Shown: in pieces, positions 26,818-35,392 of the stretch
Numbering within the stretch: the first letter of the stretch is position 1
Layout of the letters: every line of letters begins with the position of its first letter
Assembly: GCF_965232925.1 (NCBI RefSeq)
Contig: NZ_CBDDRA010000028.1
Coordinates: 1-64,000, forward strand
DNA length: 64,000 nt
Source: Tumidithrix helvetica
GTDB taxonomy: Bacteria > Cyanobacteriota > Cyanobacteriia > Pseudanabaenales > Pseudanabaenaceae
Reading direction: 5' to 3'
The notes under the pieces: model-generated
What the model was told of the DNA's origin: nothing
The model's database searches: none
Seen by the model: the letters and a program-made list of their open reading frames with translations, nothing else
Made by a program: the position numbers and the translations under genes

Positions 26818-27624
26818 TTGATTAAGCGCGAAATACAACTTATGATAGCTGTAGATATTTTGATTTCAGCCCTGCTATTCGTTTCTCCAGATGCAATAAC
26901 CGATGAAGTATTTTTTGCTTCAAAAGTAGATATCCAACCAGAGAGTGTCAATCGATCCCTACCTCAATCAATTGAAGTAAAAGGTGTTGAATCATTTATC
27001 ATTATAGATATTGAAACTGGAGCGAAAGTAGGTCGTAACACTACACAGGTTCAGCGTAGTGTTGCTTCTATAAGCAAGCTTTTTATTGCTGAACTTGTTG
27101 CTAAAAATATAAAGCAAGAAAAGCTCAGATTGGAGGAAATTAAAAATGATTTAGATGCAATGCTTTCAGTGTCAGACAACTTTGCATCTAATCGTCTAAT
27201 ACATCGTCTTGGTGGCTTTGCAGAGATTAATCGTCAGCTTCGTGAGCAGGGTTACAAACAGACCCAATTTGATAGAGAATATGGGATTCTGTTCGCAGGT
27301 CAAGATCCCAACCAGACTAATTTGGAAGAAATTGCAGAAACTCTGACTCGACTTACCAATATATCTGGAGATCTCGGGCAATTCATGCGAGATGCTTTAC
27401 AAAGATCAGAGCAAAAGGAAAACTTAGGATCTGATTTCGGGAAAATAGGAATTAATGCTGCCATAATTGGCAATGCGGGAGTTGTACAAGAAGGTAGACG
27501 TAAATTTGTCATTATTATTTTGACTTCTGGAACTGATATACAGTCAGAGGATTTGGGATTGGAAATTGTGAGGCAAGCATTTTCTGAGGTGCGTAGTAGA
27601 CTTCAAGGTAAGCCTAAATCCTGA
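26818..27624 (+). CDS. beta-lactamase-fold serine hydrolase-like protein
   Basis: 268 residues with an N-terminal hydrophobic segment (IAVDILISALLFVSPDA) for export. Motifs of class A beta-lactamase/penicillin-recognising enzymes are visible in order: SxxK in SVASISKLFIAEL, SDN in LSVSDNFASNRLIHRLGG, and a strand GKIGINAAIIGNAGV where KTG is expected, here KIG. Loss of the KTG Thr argues against normal beta-lactam turnover; other family members are peptidoglycan enzymes or non-catalytic. The first possible start is TTG 26818; ATG 26842 is an alternative and cuts little. AT-rich island gene. Confidence 0.6.
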   Translation: MIKREIQLMIAVDILISALLFVSPDAITDEVFFASKVDIQPESVNRSLPQSIEVKGVESFIIIDIETGAKVGRNTTQVQRSVASISKLFIAELVAKNIKQEKLRLEEIKNDLDAMLSVSDNFASNRLIHRLGGFAEINRQLREQGYKQTQFDREYGILFAGQDPNQTNLEEIAETLTRLTNISGDLGQFMRDALQRSEQKENLGSDFGKIGINAAIIGNAGVVQEGRRKFVIIILTSGTDIQSEDLGLEIVRQAFSEVRSRLQGKPKS

Positions 27625-27873
27625 GTAAGGTAGAAATAGAAAAAAGTGCGAGTATTTGATTGACCATGGACTAAGCCTAACTAGTGCGTAGGGTTTGAAC
27701 CCCTCCTCTCTCTTTTATGTGTATTTAGCACGGGTTAGGCTGAGCCTTTATAACAAATCGATGCGCTATTAAGATTATCTGTTTTTAACCAAGATTAGGG
27801 AAACAAAAATAGTTGGCTACATTGCTACGTTGTTGAGTTTGGAGAAGTTATTGGCGGTCGCGCCACAAATAAA

Positions 27874-28182
27874 TTATCTGATTGCTACTAACCGACCCCG
27901 ACGCTCATCCATCAAAACCTGTTCAGCTTGAATCTCGACTGCTAGAGCGATCGCTTCAGCTTCTCCAATATCAAGTTCGCTACCAAGAGCTTCTACAAGC
28001 GTGCGATCGCTAACTGCATGAACTTGCACCCAATCAAAGGTTTTAACTTCCGTTGCACCCGCAACTGGAAAGCTGGGATCGGTGAGTTCTCTAAAAACGG
28101 CTTCGGGAATAAGAACCTTACCGTACAATTGATGGAGGAGATGGAGCTGATTAATTGCGGCAAGACTGTTAACTACGCCCAT
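27874..28182 (-). pseudogene. truncated DUF3368 (PIN-like) toxin remnant
   Basis: The middle matches DUF3368 proteins (AAINQLHLLHQLYGKVLIPEAVFRELTD, ELDIGEAEAIALAVEIQAEQVLMDERRGRLVA). Two parts are missing. At the N terminus VVNSLAAI replaces the usual VVSxxSPLIxLAAI, so the segment with the PIN metal-binding residue is gone. At the C terminus the frame ends right after RRGRLVAIR, where the GLxxxGxLGVL helix should follow. No partner UPF0175-type antitoxin is next to it, and its 5' end overlaps the peptidase gene by 14 bp. Most likely a decayed toxin gene. Confidence 0.7.
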
Positions 28183-28996
28183 GCAAAGGATCGAGTTTGT
28201 AGTAGCGTTGGAGAAGTTCGTAAAGAAGCTGATGCTGCTTTAGTAATGAATGAGGCTTTTCGAAAAACGTCTCGGTGGCGACCGCAAAAAACTCGGCGGG
28301 ATTCGTTGAGCCGTAACTATCTATCACAGTCTTTTCGCCGCGTTCTACCGACTTACAGAGGGCTAAATATTCCTCAGTCATCACCTTTGCCCAAATCGCA
28401 TAGTCTAATTCTCTTGGCAAAATTGGTACACCTTCCGCCCTGCCATTCTCCTGATCCAATTGGTGAGAAAATTCATGTAGCACGACATTATGACCATCCT
28501 GCCAGTTCTGTGTGTCTCGTTCCACCTGATCCCAAGCGAGAATCAATTGATCTCTCGTCCATGACTCCCCTAATCTTGTTGTCAGCCTTTCCTCTACTAC
28601 ATAACTCTCATTCATCACGGTTTCATTTACCTGATAAGCACTGGGATAAACCAAAATGGAACGGAGTCTAGGGAAATATTTGCCGCGATCGCTAAGCAAG
28701 AGCAGACAGGCGATCGCGGCGATAATCACCTTCATTTTCTCTGTTACCTGTAACCCCAAACAGCCAATAAATTGTTTTTCGGCTAAAAAGACGCGAACAT
28801 GCCCTTGCAGTTGTTTTTGCTGAGAGAAAGAGAGATGAGAATAAATAGCAAGGTTGCGCTCAATTAAAGACAACCAATGGTTTGGAAAAGGCTGACGCCT
28901 GAGACGATCGCGTCGCCACTTCACGAAAAATGGATAGGCTAAAATCGCCAGTGCGATCGCACTGGCAATAATGCTGAAAATAGTGACTTGAACCAT
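28169..28996 (-). CDS. zinc-dependent peptidase, MtfA/M90 family
   Basis: 275 residues. One N-terminal membrane helix (IIASAIALAILAYPFFV) anchors it; E. coli MtfA itself is soluble. The body has the M90 segment LAIYSHLSFSQQKQLQGHV, FLAEKQFIGCLGLQVTEKMKV, the metal site VVLHEFSHQLDQENGRAEGVP (HExxH) and the distal Glu region SYGSTNPAEFFAVATETFFE. In E. coli MtfA interacts with the Mlc regulator of glucose uptake; the cyanobacterial role is unknown. The C-terminal codons overlap the DUF3368 remnant. Confidence 0.9.
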   Translation of the reverse strand: MVQVTIFSIIASAIALAILAYPFFVKWRRDRLRRQPFPNHWLSLIERNLAIYSHLSFSQQKQLQGHVRVFLAEKQFIGCLGLQVTEKMKVIIAAIACLLLLSDRGKYFPRLRSILVYPSAYQVNETVMNESYVVEERLTTRLGESWTRDQLILAWDQVERDTQNWQDGHNVVLHEFSHQLDQENGRAEGVPILPRELDYAIWAKVMTEEYLALCKSVERGEKTVIDSYGSTNPAEFFAVATETFFEKPHSLLKQHQLLYELLQRYYKLDPLHGRS

Positions 28997-29024
28997 AGAA
29001 GTTTTGGCTAGAATAGTAGGAAAG

Positions 29025-29040
29025 ATTCATGAATTACCCT
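29025..29040. repeat. degenerate copy of the CAATTCATGAATTG palindrome
   Basis: ATTCATGAATTACCCT resembles the right half of the palindromes at 4304-4337 and 35345-35372 and lies between divergent genes. The match is partial. Confidence 0.3.
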
Positions 29041-29182
29041 TACTATTCAGATCGCGATAAATCTATCTTTATCGTAGACTCTTCGCCAAGAATTTGCATA
29101 GATTCCTTGCTGTTCTGGTAGCTCAGCGTGAGTCCTCTGCTCTACAATATCACCTAGCCTTACATACGCTTACATACTTCTA

Positions 29183-31519
29183 ATGCAAAACCTCGAACAA
29201 CTTCTAGCACAAGAGCTTTCTCTGCGGTCTGGGCAAATCAAAAATGCTTTAGAGCTGTTTGCTGAGGGTGCAACCATTCCTTTCATCGCTCGCTATCGTA
29301 AAGAGCGCACGGGAGAGATGAATGAAGTCCAGCTACGGGATTTGCAAGACCGCTATACCTATCTCACCGAGTTGCACGATCGCAAAACAACCATTCTTCA
29401 AGCGATCGCCGATCAGGGCAAATTGACCGATGATCTCAAAGCCAAAATTGAAGCCTGTACCCAAAAAACGGAATTGGAAGATCTCTATCTTCCCTATCGC
29501 CCCAAACGCAGAACTAGAGCGACGATTGCTAGGGAAAAGGGCTTGGAGCCTCTGGCAGAAGCCATTAAGGCGCTCAACCATTCTCATGTCTCTACAGTAT
29601 CCCTAGAACAATCAGCGGCAAAATATTTATCCGAACAGGTGAAGACTATTGAGGATGCCCTGAAGGGAGCAGCGGATATTCTCGCGGAAGAAGTGGCAGA
29701 AAACGCAGAATATCGCGCCTATTTGCGATCGCTTTTGCTCGAGACGGGAATCTTTGTCTCGCAGCTCAAAGATGCGCACCCAGAAGGTACGACCAAGTTT
29801 GAAATGTACCGCGAATACCAGGCTAAGGTGAAGGCGATCGCGCCCCATAATCTGCTAGCCCTGCTGCGTGGCGAAACCGAGGAGGTTCTTACACTTACGC
29901 TCAGCTTTGATGAAGATACTGTCCTCTCTTATCTGGAATCGCAACAGATTCAAACAAAAAACTCAGCATTGCGGCAGTTTTATCGAGATATGCTCAAGGA
30001 TGCCTTTAATCGCTTGATGCGAACTTCCTTAATTGCGGCGGTGACTGCCGAGAAGAAAGCTTGGGCAGATGGTGAGTCCATCAAAACCTTTGAAACCAAT
30101 TTACGAGATTTGCTCCTAGCGGCTCCCGCAGGGATGAAACCGACCCTAGCGATCGACCCCGGCTTCCGCACGGGCTGTAAGACTGCCGCGATCGACGAGA
30201 CGGGTAAATTTCTAGAATATCAAACGATTTTCCCGCATCAGTCCGATGCCCAAAGAGAACAGGCGGCGCGAACCTTGAGAACGCTAATTGAGAAATATCA
30301 GATTCAACTGATTGCGATCGGCAATGGTACAGCGGGAAGAGAAACCGATACCTTTGTCACGGAGGCACTTCAAGGGCTTCCTCAACCACCTGTTAAGGTA
30401 ATGGTCAACGAATCGGGTGCATCGATCTATTCTGCCAGTCCAGTGGCAATTTCAGAGTTCCCCGATCTGGACTTGACAGTGCGCGGTGCGGTCAGTATTG
30501 GGCGACGACTGCAAGACCCCCTAGCAGAACTGGTGAAGATCGATCCAAAATCCATTGGCGTGGGGCAGTATCAGCATGATGTCGATCAAAAATTGCTCAA
30601 GAAAAAACTGGATGAAACCGTAGAGAGCTGCGTCAACTATGTGGGCGTGGATCTGAACACAGCTTCCAAAGAACTGCTGGCGTTTGTGTCTGGGCTCAGT
30701 CCTAGTGTCGCCAATAATATCGTCGCCTATCGCAATCAAAACGGTGCGTTTCGCGATCGCCGTCATTTGTTAAAAGTCCCCAAGTTGGGCGCAAAAGCCT
30801 TCGAGCAGGCAGCAGGCTTCCTGCGAATTCGCGGCGGCGATCATCCCCTAGACAATACCGCCGTTCATCCCGAAAGCTATGGCGTGGTGGAAGCGATCGC
30901 GCGAGATCTCAAGGTATCTTTATCTGAAATCGCTCAGGCAGGTGACAAGCTCAAATCTGTAAATCTCAAGCAATATGTCACGGAAGCGATCGGAGAACCA
31001 ACGCTGCGCGACATCCTAAAAGAATTGGAAAAACCTGGGCGTGACCCCCGTGCAGAATTTAAATATGCCACCTTCAGCGATGCCGTCCAAGCGATGTCCG
31101 ATCTAGAAGTTGGTATGGAATTAGAAGGCATCATTACCAATGTCGCCAACTTCGGTGCTTTTGTCGATATTGGCGTACATCAAGACGGATTGATACACGT
31201 TTCGCAGTTGGCCGATCGCTTTGTCAGCGATCCAAAGCAGATTGTGAAGGTGGGACAGGTCGTCAAAGTAAGAGTTCTAGAAGTGAATGAATCTTTGAAA
31301 CGCATTAGTTTATCCATGAAGTCATCGGAATCTCCGCGATCGTTGGGGACATCGGAAAAGAAGCTCGAAAAGAACTCCAGCCATGAGATCTTGACTCCAA
31401 AGCGTGGCGGAACGCAGCCTGAAAAAAATCGCGCTCAAGAACAAAAATCTCAGGCTCAAAAACCTGCAACCTTAGACGATCTGCAAGCGAAGTTTGGACG
31501 CAAACAACGCCCTAAATAA
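29183..31519 (+). CDS. tex: Tex-family RNA-binding transcription accessory protein
   Basis: 778 residues. Domains in order: helical N terminus (LELFAEGATIPFIARYRKERTGEMNE), a YqgF/RNase H-like domain (PTLAIDPGFRTGCKTAAID near 325), helix-hairpin-helix region (NTASKELLAFVSGLSPSVANNIVAYR), and a C-terminal S1 domain (GMELEGIITNVANFGAFVDIGVHQDGLIHVSQL). A low-complexity Lys/Gln-rich tail of about 60 residues follows the S1 domain. Tex binds nucleic acid and affects transcription; its precise task is unsettled. ATG at 29183 gives the normal N terminus. Confidence 0.95.
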   Translation: MQNLEQLLAQELSLRSGQIKNALELFAEGATIPFIARYRKERTGEMNEVQLRDLQDRYTYLTELHDRKTTILQAIADQGKLTDDLKAKIEACTQKTELEDLYLPYRPKRRTRATIAREKGLEPLAEAIKALNHSHVSTVSLEQSAAKYLSEQVKTIEDALKGAADILAEEVAENAEYRAYLRSLLLETGIFVSQLKDAHPEGTTKFEMYREYQAKVKAIAPHNLLALLRGETEEVLTLTLSFDEDTVLSYLESQQIQTKNSALRQFYRDMLKDAFNRLMRTSLIAAVTAEKKAWADGESIKTFETNLRDLLLAAPAGMKPTLAIDPGFRTGCKTAAIDETGKFLEYQTIFPHQSDAQREQAARTLRTLIEKYQIQLIAIGNGTAGRETDTFVTEALQGLPQPPVKVMVNESGASIYSASPVAISEFPDLDLTVRGAVSIGRRLQDPLAELVKIDPKSIGVGQYQHDVDQKLLKKKLDETVESCVNYVGVDLNTASKELLAFVSGLSPSVANNIVAYRNQNGAFRDRRHLLKVPKLGAKAFEQAAGFLRIRGGDHPLDNTAVHPESYGVVEAIARDLKVSLSEIAQAGDKLKSVNLKQYVTEAIGEPTLRDILKELEKPGRDPRAEFKYATFSDAVQAMSDLEVGMELEGIITNVANFGAFVDIGVHQDGLIHVSQLADRFVSDPKQIVKVGQVVKVRVLEVNESLKRISLSMKSSESPRSLGTSEKKLEKNSSHEILTPKRGGTQPEKNRAQEQKSQAQKPATLDDLQAKFGRKQRPK

Positions 31520-31535
31520 CTGAGGTTGCGTTATC

Positions 31536-33119
31536 CTAGCCCACTAACGTTTCTAGGGCTTTCAATACATCCTCAAACATGCCCTGCCAATCTCCCGCCT
31601 GTGGTTGACGGAACAATCGCATGGTGGGATACCAAGGGCTATCCTCTCGATCTAGCAACCAACGCCAATCAGGGACAAACGGAAGTAATACCCACACTGG
31701 TTTACCCATTGCCCCTGCTAAATGTGCCACGGCAGTATCTACGGAAATAATCATATCCATTTGGTCGATTAATTGGGCTGTGTCGGCAAAATCAAGAATC
31801 AGAGGATTTAGATCGTGCAGACGAGATTCTTGCGATAATTCCTGAATGTCAGATGCATCGCATCCCACCTGAAGGCTGTAAAGATGAACATTAGGAAGTG
31901 AAAGCAAAGATAGAAACATCGACAGAGAACAGGATTTATATTTTTGGAATTTAAGATATTCCCGATCGCCTTTATTGCTACTTGCCCAAACAATGCCGAT
32001 TTTTAAGCTGGCGGAACGAACGGTTGGGATTTGAGGAGTTCCTTTACCCTCCATGGGGATTGAGATGTATGGGATTTGCTGGGGGATCGTCTCTAAATTC
32101 GTGCCAAAAATAAGCGGCAGACTCATTAAAGGAACATGAATATCAAAGGAAGGAGGCAAACTATCTATAGAGATGAATTCTATCGCTGGATAAGCTTCTG
32201 ACAACAAGCGCATTAGCGGACTTGGTGACTGCACGACGATCTTTTTAACCCGTTCTTGTACCAAAGGTAGATAGCGAATGAATTGAATGACATCACCGAA
32301 ACCCTGCTCCGCCCATAACAGAATGGTGGCATTGGGTAGGAACGTACCATCCCAAACTGGTTGCGGGAAATTGGGAGCGGTTCTGCCTTGCATCTGCCAA
32401 CGCCACTCATTCTCTATTAAACCTCTCTGATAATCGCCAGTGAGAAGTAAAGCCAGTGCCAGATTGTGATGAGCTTCAACAAAATTGGGTTTGATCGATA
32501 GGGCTGTCTCATAGGCGAGAATTGCCGATTCGATTTTTTTCTGAGCGGCAAGCGCAATACCTAGATTGTAGTAGGCTTCGGCAAGTTGTGGATTGACCGC
32601 GATCGCTCGTTCGTATTTCGCGATCGCGTCATCGATATGCTCTCGCTGAAATAAAATTGCTCCTAGTTTAGAATAGGCCTCTGCTAGAGTGGGCTTAAGT
32701 GCGATCGCGCGTTCTAGGTAGGGAATTGCCGCTTCTAGATGCTCGAGCTTAAATAGGGCAGCCCCAAGATTGTAATTCGCTTCTGGCAGATTTGGAGCGA
32801 TCGCAAGGGCAGATTGATAATGGGCGATCGCAGATTCTAAATGGTTTTGCAAAGCCAAGAGCGCCCCGAGGTTACAGTGATTTTGGGCTGAGTCAGGTTG
32901 CAGGGTAAGGATCGCTTGAAAGCAAGCGATCGCAGGTTCCATCTGATTGAGTCGCAGGTGAATTTTTCCCAAAGCATTAAGATTTTCTAAATCATCGGGT
33001 ACTTGCTTGTAGATCTGTTGGCGAATTTGCAAAGCGATCGCATAATCACCAAGAGCTTCCTGCTTTCTGGCTGCTTCAATCCAGCCTTGTACTTGGTCTT
33101 GCCCATGGATAGAATTCAT
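31536..33119 (-). CDS. TPR protein with C-terminal GT9-like glycosyltransferase domain
   Basis: 527 residues. About six tetratricopeptide repeats fill residues 10-230 (for example EAYYNLGIALAAQKKIESAI). From about 245 the chain changes to a domain with LLWAEQGFGDVIQFIRYLPL, VVQSPSPLMRLL, KIGIVWASSNKGD and MDMIISVDTAVAHLAGAMGKPVWVLLP, the pattern of ADP-heptose:LPS heptosyltransferase-like (GT9) proteins. The start overlaps the end of the upstream TPR-OGT gene by 4 bp, so the two glycosyltransferases are coupled. Substrate unknown; protein or polysaccharide glycosylation is plausible. Confidence 0.88.
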   Translation of the reverse strand: MNSIHGQDQVQGWIEAARKQEALGDYAIALQIRQQIYKQVPDDLENLNALGKIHLRLNQMEPAIACFQAILTLQPDSAQNHCNLGALLALQNHLESAIAHYQSALAIAPNLPEANYNLGAALFKLEHLEAAIPYLERAIALKPTLAEAYSKLGAILFQREHIDDAIAKYERAIAVNPQLAEAYYNLGIALAAQKKIESAILAYETALSIKPNFVEAHHNLALALLLTGDYQRGLIENEWRWQMQGRTAPNFPQPVWDGTFLPNATILLWAEQGFGDVIQFIRYLPLVQERVKKIVVQSPSPLMRLLSEAYPAIEFISIDSLPPSFDIHVPLMSLPLIFGTNLETIPQQIPYISIPMEGKGTPQIPTVRSASLKIGIVWASSNKGDREYLKFQKYKSCSLSMFLSLLSLPNVHLYSLQVGCDASDIQELSQESRLHDLNPLILDFADTAQLIDQMDMIISVDTAVAHLAGAMGKPVWVLLPFVPDWRWLLDREDSPWYPTMRLFRQPQAGDWQGMFEDVLKALETLVG

Positions 33120-35302
33120 ACGCCTTTACCGTTCCCCCTATTCACTTGCTGTTTAAAGAAATTTTCTAATGCCACGATACAAGTTCGGTCATCATAGAGA
33201 TCCCCATGACGCGCGCTCATTCTTTCTAGAATATGATTTCTCCAGTCCAGATCCAAACCTAACCTCGCTGCAATCTCTATATAGTCGGCTGCGGTGGGCG
33301 CGATCGTCTCGGTTACGCCGAGCATTTGTAAAATGCCATAGGCATGTCGTCCGCGCATAAATTCGCCTGGGCAAGTAACGACGGGGGAATCACAGGCGAT
33401 CGCTTCCAAAGTGGTGTTTCCACCTGACCAGCCAAAACTATCCAAAAACACATCCGAAAGAATATGGACATTGAGATATTCAGCTCTTGCTAAACTTGGT
33501 AAAAAGATACAGTGTGCTTGACTGCTGAGATCGCGATCGGCAAAAGCTTTCTCTAGGCGATCGCAAAATTGTTGCGTTACATAGGCAGATTTATGGGCTA
33601 AGAATAGGAATTTTGCCGAGGGAACCCGTATGGCAATTTCAGCTAGGATGTAATCGTACTGGGGGAGATATTTGTAGAGAGATTGACTGCAAAAGTAGAG
33701 AATGGCTGCCTCAGGTAAATGGAAGTGAGCGCGAGGCTTGAGTCTCTCTGGTAAAATCGGCTTCGGATAGGAAATCGCAAGATTGGGCAATCGAATCAGG
33801 TTTTCCGTGTAATGCGTTTCAGCATTTTGGGGCTCCATGAGTTCGCTGGAGAGAAAATAATCAATTGTCGATAAACCCGAAGTCACGGGATGCGCCCAAG
33901 AAGTACATTGGACAGGAGCGAGACGCATGGCAGCAAGAGCCGTTGTATGGGGATACATGCCAATATCGACAAACACTAAAATATGTAAGTTGTCCGCAGT
34001 GATACGATCGGCAATCGCGGCGAAATCGTTGGGAATGTGATAAAAGAATTGACTCGCTTGTTGAAATTCTTGGGTGACTCGATCGGGCTTTTTGCCAATA
34101 AAATAGCTATAGACCTCGAACTGTTCGGGGTCGTTATAGCGCAACCAATTGAGAACTAGCCTTGTGGCGGCATGGTCGTGTAAGTAGGCTGAAACATATC
34201 CAATCCGAATTTTCTCTCCTGCTTTGCGTGCGGGCATAGCAAGTTGACGTTCCCAACTCCACTGTGGATATTTTGCTGCCATGATTTCTCGGACGAGTTG
34301 CCCATATTGGCGTTGGAACTCCACATCATTTTGAGCTTGGTAGGCAAGATAAAAATTGGTGATACTGAGAATGCTATCTAAACACCATTGGCAATTCTTG
34401 TTTAACTCAGTCTCTGATGAAACAGGGCTACTTAGTTTTGTACGAATCACGCGAGCAAATTGTTCTAGCCCCCAGATTGCCCGTTGTCGCCAATCATCGA
34501 TTTGTTCTACGGTATCGTAGAGTAGGGGTAATGCAAGATAAAAAAGTTGATAGGCATTTGAGTTGGGATCGAGTTCTATTGATTTTTGACAAGCAGCGAT
34601 CGCCGCTTCAGCTTGACCGTCCATAAACAGTGCTAGACCGAGATTAAAGTAGTTCTCAGAATCGTTGGGAGCAATCCTGAGAGCAGTTTGATAATGCCCG
34701 ATCGCTTCGCTTGCATTTCTTTGTTGATAGGCAATCGAACCAAGATTGTTATAGGCTTCGGCACAGTCGGGCTGCAATTCTAAGGTTCTTTGCAGATATT
34801 CCATAGCCAGCTCGAACTTACCCTGCTTGGTAATCAAGGTTCCCAAATTCACGAGGGCATTCATATAGGTCGGTTCTATTTCTAGAACAGTTTCATAACA
34901 GGCGATCGCTTCCTCGAGTAGATCTTGTTCTGCTAGGGCATTACCAAGATTATAATGGGCATCAACATACTGAGGTTTGAGAGAAATCGCTCTTTTAAAA
35001 CTTGCGATCGCGGCACCTAGATTTTCTTCTTTGACAAACACAATGCCCAAGTGATTGTGCGTCTCGGGAGGAATCAAGCTAGGCTTTAGTTCTAGAGCTT
35101 TTTGTTTGTAAGGCATGACTTCAGACTGCCGACCTTGCCGATTGCGAATATCTCCGAGCAACCAGTAAGCATCCGCAAAATCAGGAACGGTTTCTAGGCA
35201 AAGTTCGCAGAGATGACTGGCATCTTCTAACTGTCCTTGTGATAAGTGCAATCTTGCTAATTCCAGTTGACGAATACACTCATCGGTCATAGATATCTTC
35301 AA
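33116..35302 (-). CDS. TPR protein with O-GlcNAc transferase (GT41) domain
   Basis: 728 residues. Seven or more TPR units occupy residues 10-260, followed by a linker and from about 370 a GT41 catalytic region: KIRIGYVSAYLHDHAATRLV, VYSYFIGKKPDRVT, ILVFVDIGMYPHTTALAAMRLAPVQ, CTSWAHPVTSGLSTIDYFLS, ILYFCSQSLYKYLPQYDYI, and the donor-binding SDVFLDSFGWSGGNTTLEAIA. This is the SPINDLY/OGT-like architecture. Such enzymes glycosylate Ser/Thr of proteins; the donor sugar is not evident. Coupled to the next glycosyltransferase gene by a 4-bp overlap. Confidence 0.92.
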   Translation of the reverse strand: MKISMTDECIRQLELARLHLSQGQLEDASHLCELCLETVPDFADAYWLLGDIRNRQGRQSEVMPYKQKALELKPSLIPPETHNHLGIVFVKEENLGAAIASFKRAISLKPQYVDAHYNLGNALAEQDLLEEAIACYETVLEIEPTYMNALVNLGTLITKQGKFELAMEYLQRTLELQPDCAEAYNNLGSIAYQQRNASEAIGHYQTALRIAPNDSENYFNLGLALFMDGQAEAAIAACQKSIELDPNSNAYQLFYLALPLLYDTVEQIDDWRQRAIWGLEQFARVIRTKLSSPVSSETELNKNCQWCLDSILSITNFYLAYQAQNDVEFQRQYGQLVREIMAAKYPQWSWERQLAMPARKAGEKIRIGYVSAYLHDHAATRLVLNWLRYNDPEQFEVYSYFIGKKPDRVTQEFQQASQFFYHIPNDFAAIADRITADNLHILVFVDIGMYPHTTALAAMRLAPVQCTSWAHPVTSGLSTIDYFLSSELMEPQNAETHYTENLIRLPNLAISYPKPILPERLKPRAHFHLPEAAILYFCSQSLYKYLPQYDYILAEIAIRVPSAKFLFLAHKSAYVTQQFCDRLEKAFADRDLSSQAHCIFLPSLARAEYLNVHILSDVFLDSFGWSGGNTTLEAIACDSPVVTCPGEFMRGRHAYGILQMLGVTETIAPTAADYIEIAARLGLDLDWRNHILERMSARHGDLYDDRTCIVALENFFKQQVNRGNGKGV

Positions 35303-35344
35303 TTTGCCTTAAAGGTATATAAGATCCTTGCTGATTTGTATGTT

Positions 35345-35372
35345 GTAGGGGCAATTCATGAATTGCCCCTAC
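35345..35372. repeat. 28-bp perfect palindrome
   Basis: GTAGGGGCAATTCA followed by its exact reverse complement. It shares the central 22 bp with the palindrome at 4304-4337. It lies between the ABC exporter and TPR-OGT genes on the same strand and may attenuate transcription, but no T-tract follows. Confidence 0.7.
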
Positions 35373-35392
35373 GGTTCTATTAATACCATAGA

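Noticed and set aside
29110..29155. tRNA-like GGTAGCTCAGC
   Set aside because: No acceptor stem or anticodon arm can be built around it.
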